Of a stretch of 7,670 nucleotides of DNA, positions 1 to 5,673 are shown in pieces. The notes below the pieces were generated by a model, which had not been told where the DNA came from, searched no databases, and was given only the letters and a program-made list of their open reading frames with translations. Numbering within the stretch: position 1 is the stretch's first letter; each line of letters starts with the position of its first letter. Source of the stretch: an uncultured cyanobacterium (GTDB taxonomy: Bacteria > Cyanobacteriota > Cyanobacteriia > PCC-6307 > Cyanobiaceae); NCBI GenBank assembly GCA_903831165.1, contig CAIKWV010000471.1, positions 1-7,670 on the forward strand. Reading direction: 5' to 3'. Position numbers and translations under genes: made by a program.

Positions 1-411
1 CACCAGCTTGGCGGTGATCGATTCGCGGCCCGCCGTCTTGCGGTCGGCGCGGGCGTAGCCGTAGTAGGGCACCACGGCGGTGATTTGCCTTGCGGAGGCT
101 CGCCGGCAGGCATCGACCATGATCACCAGCTCCATCAGGTGATCATTCACCGGAGCACAGGTGGGCTGAATCAGGAAGACGTCGCAGCCGCGGATCGACT
201 CCTGGATCTGGATGTAGAGCTCGCCGTCGGCGAAGCGTTTGATCACCCTGGGGCCATCGGGGACGCCCAGATAGGCGCCGATTTCGCGGGCCAGTTCGGG
301 GTTGGAGTTGCCACTGAACAGGCGCAGCCTGCGGCTGTCCTGGGGGGCATGGGACGGAACCCCGCTCGGCTCCACCCGTTGGGTGAGGGCCGTGGTCGAA
401 AAACTGGTCAC
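1..411 (-). CDS. prs: Ribose-phosphate pyrophosphokinase (PRPP synthetase), N-terminal part, cut by window edge
   Basis: This enzyme makes PRPP from ribose 5-phosphate and ATP in the cytoplasm, feeding purine, pyrimidine, histidine, tryptophan and NAD synthesis. The visible 137 residues carry the family's N-terminal half: [17 protein letters not shown] (residues 29-45), the RFADGEL segment (59-65), IQIQESIRG (68-75), [14 protein letters not shown] (82-95) and [13 protein letters not shown] (113-125), which includes the ATP-binding RADRK stretch. The PRPP-binding loop and catalytic histidine lie beyond the left edge; family members usually run to about 310-330 residues. I chose the GTG at 409-411, which gives the N-terminus [11 protein letters not shown] that resembles picocyanobacterial homologues as I recall them. 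Another GTG lies 8 codons upstream, and a GGAGG lies about 25 bases upstream of the chosen start, too far for a good ribosome site, so the start is not certain. A weak -10-like TACCAT (complement of 441-446) sits upstream. The gene diverges from the next one. Family assignment is secure. Confidence 0.96.
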   Translation of the reverse strand, partial: MTSFSTTALTQRVEPSGVPSHAPQDSRRLRLFSGNSNPELAREIGAYLGVPDGPRVIKRFADGELYIQIQESIRGCDVFLIQPTCAPVNDHLMELVIMVDACRRASARQITAVVPYYGYARADRKTAGRESITAKLV

Positions 412-478
412 GGGGCGGCGAGCGGTCCTGCGCACCTCCGATGGTAGAAGCGTGACGGCCCCCCAGGGATCAGCCTCA
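412..478. promoter_or_regulatory. Divergent intergenic region between prs and the 479-1147 gene
   Basis: This 67-base gap must hold the 5' ends of both divergent genes unless their promoters lie inside coding sequence. On the minus strand there is a TACCAT that fits a loose TAnnnT -10 box (complement of 441-446), but no good -35 at normal spacing, and a GGAGG complement at about 435-440. On the plus strand I found no convincing promoter. Inferred from gene orientation only. Confidence 0.3.
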
Positions 479-1147
479 ATGACCGTATTGAAATCCAGGG
501 TCCAGCCATGGCCGCAAGCGGCTGGGTCTGGCCCTGACCCCAGGGCCGTGATGCTGGTGGGCTTCGGCGCTGCCGGCGCCCCGGCGCCGGCGGGATTGCC
601 GCCGTTGCTGGCGGTGGCGGAACGGTTGGCCGGCCTGGTTCCGCTGCCGATCCATCACCTCAGTTCCCCCCATGATCCCGATGCCGCCCTGGCCGAGCTG
701 GGGGCTGCTGCTGGCGCTGTCAGGGAGGCCGAAGCCGCCGGCGCTCTGCGGTCTGGGGAGCCTGGCCCCGGCGCTCTGGCGGTGCTGGAGATGGATGCGG
801 GGCTGGCGTTGCCGGCGGGTGGCAGCTGGGTCGAGGCGCTTGGCGCTTGGCGTCAGCCCTGCCTGCTGGTGATCGGGGCCGACCAGCTGGCCTGTGGCTG
901 GCCGGCCGCCGGTACGGCCCTGCTGCAGCGCTGGCGGGTGCCGCTGCTGGGGTTGCTGCAGTGGGGAGGGGAGTGGGACACCACGGCGCGCCGCCGTGAT
1001 GGTCTGCCCTGGCTGGGGCTGGCTGGCGGGGCAGGGCCCGGGGAGGCGGGGTCTGGCGACGAAGCGCAGGGTGGGGATGACCGCGAAGGCGAACGCGCCC
1101 TGGCCGCGCTGCTGGCCCTGCGCTGGCAGCAGCTGGATCTGAGCTGA
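479..1147 (+). CDS. Hypothetical protein, 222 residues, function not recognised
   Basis: I do not recognise this protein. Codon use (G/C at third positions) supports coding. Its start is read as ATG 479-481 ([11 protein letters not shown]), with only a weak AGGGA about 13 bases upstream. The same frame stays open back to 302 but that part is antisense to prs, so it is unlikely to be translated. A later start near 548-551 (GTG-ATG) is possible. Visible structure: a hydrophobic strand [10 protein letters not shown] (24-33), an Ala/Pro/Gly-rich run, a second strand [11 protein letters not shown] (127-137), then [15 protein letters not shown] (153-167), [10 protein letters not shown] (171-180), a low-complexity acidic Gly/Glu/Asp linker (183-205) and a final helix ending [11 protein letters not shown]. 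The alternation of hydrophobic strands with helices resembles a Rossmann-like or P-loop-like fold such as dethiobiotin synthetase, but no Walker motif is visible, so this is weak. There is no signal peptide and no clear membrane helix; it is probably cytoplasmic. A hairpin follows the stop. Confidence 0.7.
   Translation: MTVLKSRVQPWPQAAGSGPDPRAVMLVGFGAAGAPAPAGLPPLLAVAERLAGLVPLPIHHLSSPHDPDAALAELGAAAGAVREAEAAGALRSGEPGPGALAVLEMDAGLALPAGGSWVEALGAWRQPCLLVIGADQLACGWPAAGTALLQRWRVPLLGLLQWGGEWDTTARRRDGLPWLGLAGGAGPGEAGSGDEAQGGDDREGERALAALLALRWQQLDLS
572..591. repeat. Near-perfect 20-bp palindrome inside the hypothetical gene
   Basis: Positions 572-580 (GCCGGCGCC) are the exact reverse complement of 583-591, separated by CC. 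The stretch encodes AGAPAPAG near residues 32-39 of the hypothetical protein. Alternating Gly, Ala and Pro codons in a GC-rich genome readily produce such palindromes, so it may have no function, but the RNA hairpin would be very stable and lies about 95 bases after the chosen start. Confidence 0.6.
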
Positions 1148-1193
1148 GTCAGGCCACAGCGCTCGGTGGCGGCGCTGGCCCTGCGCTGGCAGC
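1111..1193 (+). repeat. Exact 20-base direct repeat flanking the stop of the hypothetical gene
   Basis: GCTGGCCCTGCGCTGGCAGC occurs at 1111-1130, in the last codons of the hypothetical gene, and again at 1174-1193, just after its stop. The offset is 63 bases, a whole number of codons, so both copies read LALRWQ in the same frame. Flanking sequence outside the 20 bases is not clearly duplicated. The second copy supplies the 3' arm of the hairpin at 1152-1180. Confidence 0.75.
1152..1180 (+). terminator. Candidate terminator hairpin after the hypothetical gene
   Basis: Five bases after the TGA at 1145-1147, CAGCGC (1157-1162) pairs perfectly with GCGCTG (1172-1177) around a 9-base loop. The stem extends by GGC/GCC (1152-1154 with 1178-1180) across a 2-base bulge. 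No T-tract follows, so it is not a canonical intrinsic terminator; cyanobacterial 3' ends often lack one. Position and stem support the call, the missing T-tract weakens it. Confidence 0.4.
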
Positions 1194-1625
1194 CGCGGGA
1201 CGCCGTGGTCGGGGTTCCCTCCGGCCGATACGGGGCCGCAGCCGAATCCGGGGCGCGGTCAGCTGCTGGCGGAGCCGGAGCTGACGCTGAAGCTGGAGGG
1301 GCGCGGCCTGTCGGTGCTGGAGCCGCTGCCGTTGAGGCTGGGTTCGACGACCGGGGGGATGGGGCTATTGGGGTTGCGAAATGGTGGGGAGTGGGACGAA
1401 TCGCCCGCCGGACCCCTTGGAGAACCGCCGCTGCCCATGCCTGCTCTCGGCGCTGGCCAGAACGCTCTGGGGCCTTTGGGGTGTCCTGCCGTTGACAGCG
1501 CCGCCGCGCCGCTGGCTCTCGGCCACGGAGGGGAACGGCAGGGTGCCGCGGGCTCAACCAGACCCTCGCTGACTTGCTCTGGCGTTGGGGAGGGTCCGTT
1601 GACCTCCGGCCCCTCAAGGGGCTGA
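1166..1625 (+). pseudogene. Possible decayed or frameshifted coding segment in the 560-base gap 1148-1707
   Basis: No intact gene is convincing between 1148 and 1707. Two stretches nevertheless have the codon use of the neighbours. From GTG 1166 one frame reads MAALALRWQPRDAVVGVP and on to about 1240. The next frame (+1) then reads GQLLAEPELTLKLEGRGL and so on from 1257 to roughly 1350, and stays open to a TGA at 1623-1625 with poorer codon use (AGA, CTA, CGA, TGT appear). Two short segments echo the preceding gene: LALRWQ at 1175-1192, and GLRNGGEWD at 1371-1397 against [10 protein letters not shown] at 950-979. This fits a gene broken by a frameshift around 1240-1256, or decayed duplicate material, or chance open frames in GC-rich DNA. 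I cannot name a parent family. A minus-strand open frame over the same region (853-1617) is Arg/Ser/Pro/Ala-rich and looks like a shadow. Confidence 0.3.
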
Positions 1626-1645
1626 TGGTTGCCCTGGGGCCTTCA

Positions 1646-1680
1646 ACCGGGTGTGCTGCCTGGGCAGCGGGATTCCCGGT
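1646..1680 (-). terminator. Candidate nested hairpin downstream of the LCP gene
   Basis: Starting 28 bases past the LCP stop on the minus strand, ACCGGG (1646-1651) pairs with CCCGGT (1675-1680), and inside it GCTGCC (1655-1660) pairs with GGCAGC (1663-1668). The two stems are separated by small internal loops. There is no T-tract in the minus-strand direction. A second small stem, GCCCC/GGGGC with a TCAA-type loop (1609-1622), lies further on. This is a plausible 3' end for the LCP transcript, not a textbook terminator. Confidence 0.35.
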
Positions 1681-1707
1681 CGGTGTTGTCCCGGCGGAAG
1701 GCGCGCG

Positions 1708-2754
1708 TCAGTTGTCGCTCCAGAGCGGCTTGCTGTCCTTGCTGAGCTGCCGCAGTTGGCCGTGGCTGGGTTTGGCGGGATCCAGCTCGAGCGACCGGAA
1801 GCTGATCGGACGGTCACCGTCCAGCCCCGCCGCCAGCAGGCTGAGGGTCTCCCGGGGGCTGAGATTGGTGTCCACCTTCCCCTGCAGCATCTGCAGCAGG
1901 TAGCTCAGCTTGGCCAGTTGTTCCGGCTGGCGCAGGCGCTCCTGCAGGGCGGTGGTGACCAGTTGTTGATCCCGGCGGCGGCCCGATTCCCCCAGCCACT
2001 TGTCCTGGTAACGCACCAGCTGCTCCACCTGGGCGCCGCCCAGTTGCTGCAGTCCCCCCTGCAGATCGATCTTCAGTTTCTGGGCTTTGTCCTGATAGCG
2101 CATGGTGCGCGGCGGATCGATCTCCAGGCCGCCGAGGCCGTTGACCAGATCGCGCAGGGCGCCGCGGGGCAACACCAGATAGCGGTCGGGGCGCGGTGGT
2201 TGCAGGCCGGTGAGCTCCCGCACCGCTCCGGCGGTCAGGGCGACGCCACCGCGGTTGTAGAGCTCGCCCAGGGCCACTGGCTGGCGGCTGCCAGGGATGG
2301 TCACGGCCAGTTCCCTGGGCAGGTTCAAAACTTGCAGTGGGCCCTTGGGATCGATCCGGATCAGCAGCAGGGCATCCGCATGGGCCGCTCCAGCGGGGGC
2401 CGCTCCGTTGCTGGCATCCCCGAGATGGTCCGTGTCGCTGCCGATCACCAGCAGGGTGATTGGGCGACGGGGTTTTTCCGCCAGGGTGGCGGGGGTCAGC
2501 TCCTCCTTGGGTTGCAGCGCCCTGTCCCGCGGCTGCCAGATCAGACCCAGGGCCGAGGCCCCCACGATGGCGCCGAGCGCCAGCAGGGCGCCGCTGGCGA
2601 GTCCGGCCGCCGTCAGGCGCGGCAGGCGCAGCCTGGGCCGGGGCTGCTCGCTGGGTGCGTCGGCAGGGCCCTGGCGAGGGCGCGAACGATCGGGCCCGCC
2701 AGGGTTTGAGGGCTTGGGACTCTGGGGTGATGGACGATCCCGGCGAGAAGGCAT
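1708..2754 (-). CDS. LCP (LytR-CpsA-Psr) family cell-envelope protein
   Basis: LCP proteins are membrane-anchored enzymes with an extracytoplasmic domain; characterised members move polyprenyl-linked glycans onto peptidoglycan or related acceptors. This 348-residue copy has a basic, Pro-rich cytoplasmic N-terminus (1-46), one membrane segment (about 47-72, LTAAGLASGALLALGAIVGA and on) and an LCP domain. Landmarks: LLVIGSDTD (100-108), HADALLLIRIDP (124-135), LNLPREL (142-148), LYNRGGVAL (164-172), DLVNGLGGLEID (201-212) and RYQDKWLGESGRRRDQQL (247-264). Several hallmark positions are altered: the usual R-A-D-T is HADA, and the usual P-R-D is PRE, although the key arginines and an aspartate remain. 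The start is ATG 2752-2754, the only ATG in this frame giving a sensible N-terminus; the frame is open further upstream but that part runs over the divergent intergenic region. No clear ribosome site. Acceptor and glycan substrate cannot be told from sequence. Confidence 0.88.
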   Translation of the reverse strand: MPSRRDRPSPQSPKPSNPGGPDRSRPRQGPADAPSEQPRPRLRLPRLTAAGLASGALLALGAIVGASALGLIWQPRDRALQPKEELTPATLAEKPRRPITLLVIGSDTDHLGDASNGAAPAGAAHADALLLIRIDPKGPLQVLNLPRELAVTIPGSRQPVALGELYNRGGVALTAGAVRELTGLQPPRPDRYLVLPRGALRDLVNGLGGLEIDPPRTMRYQDKAQKLKIDLQGGLQQLGGAQVEQLVRYQDKWLGESGRRRDQQLVTTALQERLRQPEQLAKLSYLLQMLQGKVDTNLSPRETLSLLAAGLDGDRPISFRSLELDPAKPSHGQLRQLSKDSKPLWSDN

Positions 2755-2878
2755 CGGGCCGGCATAGGGGCAGACGTGAGCCCACTTTGGCCCACATGGG
2801 TACCGCCGCCTGATTCGTTGGCCTGCTGGAGGGGACGGCGACCGATAGCTTGAGCTGCAGGAACCAGCCGCCCAACGC
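2755..2878. promoter_or_regulatory. Divergent intergenic region between the LCP gene and bciB
   Basis: This 124-base stretch should contain both divergent promoters. On the plus strand a weak GATAGCT near 2844-2850 resembles a -10 element, with TTGGCC (2819-2824) as a poor, too distant -35. A direct repeat of GCCCAC (near 2785 and 2797) and a small CCCA-CA-TGGG dyad next to a GGTACC palindrome (about 2799-2812) could be a binding site, but they are short enough to be chance. There is no SD-like match at good spacing before the TTG at 2879. Confidence 0.3.
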
Positions 2879-4147
2879 TTGACCGCCGCCCAGCCCGCGA
2901 GCCCAGCCAATTCCTCCGGAGAGGACCCGTCCCGGCTCTCGCCGCGATCCGGCCCGCGCCCCGCTCCCCATGAACGGGCCAGGCCGCTGGCGGCGGGCAG
3001 CGTCTATCCCGCCAAAGATCTGTGCAGCCAGTGCGGCCTGTGTGACAGCCGCTGGGTTGCCTATGTGCGGAAGGCCTGCGCCTTTCTGGAGCAGCGGTTC
3101 GAGGCCATGGAGCAACAGGCCCATGGCCGCAGCCGGGACCTGGACAATGAGGACGAGCTCTATTTCGGTGTGCAGCAGCGCATGCTGTCGGCCCGCCTGC
3201 AGGCGCCGATCGAGGGGGCCCAGTGGACCGGCATCGTCTCGCGCATCGGCGTGCGGGCCCTGGAAACCGGCCTGGTGGATGCGGTGCTGTGCGTGCAGCA
3301 GAGCGAGCACGATCGCTTCACGCCGGTGCCGGTGCTGGCGCGAACCCCGGAGCAGGTGCTGGCGGCCCGGGTCAACAAGCCCACCCTCAGCCCCAACCTC
3401 AAGGTGCTGGAGCAGCTGCCCGGCAGTGGCATCCGCCGGCTGCTGGCGATCGGTGTCGGTTGCCAGATCCAGGCCCTGCGGGCGGTGCAGGACACCCTGC
3501 CGCTGGACAAGCTGTATGTCCTCGGCCTGCCCTGTGTGGACAACGTCTCGCGCCAGGGATTGCAGACCTTCCTCGAAAGTGCCAGCCGCTCGCCGGACAC
3601 GGTGGTCCACTACGAGTTCATGCAGGATTTCCGCATTCACTTCCGTCACCGGGACGGCCACGAGGAAACCGTCCCCTTCTTCGGTCTCGACACGCCGACC
3701 CTCAAGGACGTCTTCGCCCCCAGCTGCCTGAGCTGCTTCGATTACACCAACGCCGGTGCCGACCTGGTGGTGGGTTACATGGGTGCCGGCTTCGGCCGGC
3801 AGTGGATCACCGTGCGCAATGACACCGGCGCCGAGCTGCTGGCCCTGGTGGAGCCTGAGCTCGAGCAGGCGCCGGTCAGCAGCGGCGGCGATCGTCGCCA
3901 GGCGGTGCAGCAGGGCATCGATGCCTACGACAAGGCCCTGCGTCTGCCGATGTGGCTGGCGGAGGTGGTCGGCTGGCTGGTGCAGCGGGTGGGCCCCAAG
4001 GGCCTCGAATACGGCCGTTTTTCGATTGACTCTCACTTCACCCGCAATGCCCTCTGGCTGCGCCGCAACCACCCCGCCATGGCCGAGCGCCACATTCCCG
4101 CCTTTGCCCGCCGGATCATCAGCCGTTACCGGCTCCCCGCCTCGTGA
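2879..4147 (+). CDS. bciB: Ferredoxin-dependent 3,8-divinyl chlorophyllide reductase, BciB/Slr1923 type (FrhB family)
   Basis: Slr1923/BciB proteins reduce the 8-vinyl group of divinyl (proto)chlorophyllide, giving monovinyl chlorophyll; they are iron-sulfur flavoproteins of the F420-hydrogenase beta subunit (FrhB) superfamily. This 422-residue protein shows an N-terminal cluster motif (C49, C52, C55 and C67 in DLCSQCGLCD to KACAF), the strongly conserved HGRSRDLDNEDELYFGV (82-98), EGAQWTGIVS (112-121), ARVNKPTLSPNL (163-174), IGVGCQIQALRAV (191-203), GLPCVDNVSRQGL (216-228), FAPSCLSCFDY (279-289, C283 and C286), DLVVGYMG (295-302) and GPKGLEYGRFSIDSHFTRN (372-390). These match cyanobacterial Slr1923 as I recall it. 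Plant 7-hydroxymethyl chlorophyll a reductase is a close relative, so automatic annotation may give that name or 'coenzyme F420 hydrogenase'. The start is the only usable codon before the conserved region, TTG 2879-2881, after an in-frame TAG at 2846; residues 1-40 are Pro/Ala/Ser-rich and unconserved-looking. Its TGA overlaps the malQ start. Confidence 0.88.
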   Translation: MTAAQPASPANSSGEDPSRLSPRSGPRPAPHERARPLAAGSVYPAKDLCSQCGLCDSRWVAYVRKACAFLEQRFEAMEQQAHGRSRDLDNEDELYFGVQQRMLSARLQAPIEGAQWTGIVSRIGVRALETGLVDAVLCVQQSEHDRFTPVPVLARTPEQVLAARVNKPTLSPNLKVLEQLPGSGIRRLLAIGVGCQIQALRAVQDTLPLDKLYVLGLPCVDNVSRQGLQTFLESASRSPDTVVHYEFMQDFRIHFRHRDGHEETVPFFGLDTPTLKDVFAPSCLSCFDYTNAGADLVVGYMGAGFGRQWITVRNDTGAELLALVEPELEQAPVSSGGDRRQAVQQGIDAYDKALRLPMWLAEVVGWLVQRVGPKGLEYGRFSIDSHFTRNALWLRRNHPAMAERHIPAFARRIISRYRLPAS

Positions 4148-5673
4148 GTGGCCCTGACCGCCGTTGCGGCGTGCTGCTCCACCCCACCTCCCTACCGGGT
4201 TCGGCGGGGTGCGGCAGCTTCGGCGCCGCCGCCCGCGACTGGATCGATCTGCTAGTGCGTCAGGGCGTGGGGGTGTGGCAACTGCTGCCCCTGGCCCCCA
4301 CCGATGGCACCGGTTCCCCCTACAGCTCCCCCAGTGGCTCGGCCCTCAATCCCTGGTTGATCGATGCCGATGACCTGCTGGCGGCCGGCCTGATCAGCGA
4401 CACCGACCACGCCGGCCTGCCTGGCGGCGGTCATGACCGTCTGGATCCCGCCCTCGCCTCGGCCAGGGCGGCGGCGGTGGCGGAGGCTCTCGGTCGCCAT
4501 TGGCGCGCCCAGTCCATGGCGCGCCACCAGGCCTTCGAGGCTTGGCGGCAATCCCAGGCCTTCTGGCTGAAGGATCACTGCAGCTTCATGGTGCTGCGGC
4601 GGCTGCACCAGGGCCGGCCCTGGTGGGACTGGCCCGGCCCCCTGGCCCAACGCCAGGGTCGGGCCCTGCGCCAGCTTGCAGCCGAGCATGGCCCTGAACT
4701 GCGCGACGAGGCGCTGCTGCAATGGCAGTTGCGCCAACAGTGGGCCCTGCTGCAGCAACGGGCCAGGTCCGGGGGCCTGCGGCTGCTGGGCGATCTGCCT
4801 TTTTATGTGGCCCACGACAGTGTCGATGCCTGGTGCAGGCGCCATCTCTTCTCCCTCGGCCTCGACGGCCAGCTGCAGCAGCAGAGCGGTGTCCCCCCCG
4901 ATTACTTCGCCGCCACCGGCCAGCTCTGGGGGACCCCGGTGTATCGCTGGTGGCGCCATCGCCTGACGGGCTTTCGCTGGTGGATGAACCGGCTGGACGT
5001 GCAGCTGGAGCTCTTCGATCTGCTGCGGCTGGACCATTTCCGCGCCCTTGCGTCCTATTGGAGCGTGCCGGGGGGAGATGCCACGGCGGAGCACGGCGCC
5101 TGGTGTCCCTCGCCAGGCAACGCGCTGCTGGGCAAGCTGCTGCGGCGTTGCCGGCGGCGGGGGCTGCTGCTGCCGGATGGCCGCCTGCCGTTGATCGCCG
5201 AGGACCTGGGTGTGATCACCCCCGAGGTGGAGGCCCTGCGGGATCGCTATCGGCTGCCGGGCATGAAGATTCTGCAGTTCGCCTTTGATGGCAACGAGGA
5301 CAACGCCTACCTGCCCGCCAACTATGAGGGTGAGCGCTGGGTGGTGTACACCGGCACCCATGACAACGCCACCACGGAGGGCTGGTGGCAGAGCCTCGAC
5401 GATGACAGCCGGGGGCGCATCGGCCGTCTGGTGGGCCATGAGGTGACCTCCCCCTGCTGGCAGCTGCTGGAGCTGGCGCTGGCCTCCAGGGCCGAGCTAG
5501 CGGTGGTTCCCCTGCAGGATCTGCTCCACCTGGATGACCGGGCCCGTTTCAACACGCCCGGCACGGTGGAGGGCAACTGGAGCTGGCGGTTGCGGGAACC
5601 GATCTCCCGGTTGGAAGGGGCGCTCCAGGGCTACGGCGCCATGGCGGCCCGCTATCAGCGCGGGGACGGGTAA
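4144..5673 (+). CDS. malQ: 4-alpha-glucanotransferase (amylomaltase, disproportionating enzyme, GH77)
   Basis: This cytosolic enzyme transfers alpha-1,4-glucan segments between malto-oligosaccharides, recycling short chains released during glycogen breakdown. The 509-residue length is normal for the bacterial amylomaltase type and no extra binding domain is present. In order: GVLLHPTSLPGSAGCGSFG (9-27), GVGVWQLLPLAPT (41-53), GSPYSSPSGSALNP (57-70), GDLPFYVAHDSVDAW (216-230), GVPPDYFAATGQLWGTPVY (249-267), LRLDHFRAL (294-302) with the presumed nucleophile D297, PLIAEDLGVITPEV (349-362) with acid/base E353, YTGTHDNATTEGWW (402-415) with D407, and DRARFNTPGTVEGNWSWR (465-482). All three catalytic acids are present. 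The start is GTG 4144-4146 inside the GTGA overlap with the upstream reductase gene, which suggests co-transcription and translational coupling. Its 3' end overlaps the convergent gene by 19 bases. Confidence 0.97.
   Translation: MSGPDRRCGVLLHPTSLPGSAGCGSFGAAARDWIDLLVRQGVGVWQLLPLAPTDGTGSPYSSPSGSALNPWLIDADDLLAAGLISDTDHAGLPGGGHDRLDPALASARAAAVAEALGRHWRAQSMARHQAFEAWRQSQAFWLKDHCSFMVLRRLHQGRPWWDWPGPLAQRQGRALRQLAAEHGPELRDEALLQWQLRQQWALLQQRARSGGLRLLGDLPFYVAHDSVDAWCRRHLFSLGLDGQLQQQSGVPPDYFAATGQLWGTPVYRWWRHRLTGFRWWMNRLDVQLELFDLLRLDHFRALASYWSVPGGDATAEHGAWCPSPGNALLGKLLRRCRRRGLLLPDGRLPLIAEDLGVITPEVEALRDRYRLPGMKILQFAFDGNEDNAYLPANYEGERWVVYTGTHDNATTEGWWQSLDDDSRGRIGRLVGHEVTSPCWQLLELALASRAELAVVPLQDLLHLDDRARFNTPGTVEGNWSWRLREPISRLEGALQGYGAMAARYQRGDG

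Noticed and set aside
302..478. N-terminal extension of the hypothetical gene back to 302
   Set aside because: This part is antisense to the conserved N-terminus of prs and its translation is Arg/Trp-rich without codon support; ATG 479 gives a more sensible protein.
1601..1625. CCCC-TCAA-GGGG hairpin as the main LCP terminator
   Set aside because: Only a 5-bp stem, about 86 bases past the LCP stop, and no T-tract. The nested stem at 1646-1680 is closer and stronger.
2755..2910. Longer LCP protein starting at 2910
   Set aside because: The extra 52 residues are Ser/Arg/Trp/Cys-rich, cross the divergent intergenic region and overlap the reductase start; ATG 2752-2754 is more likely.
1814..4093. 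Minus-strand open frame of 759 codons across the LCP gene and antisense to the reductase gene
   Set aside because: Its translation has no recognisable motif, and it overlaps two genes whose conserved motifs read clearly in other frames. Long antisense open frames are expected where third positions are nearly all G or C.
4252..5439. Minus-strand 395-codon open frame antisense to malQ
   Set aside because: Low-complexity Gln/Ala/Pro/Gly-rich translation lying opposite the intact catalytic region of malQ; a codon-bias shadow.
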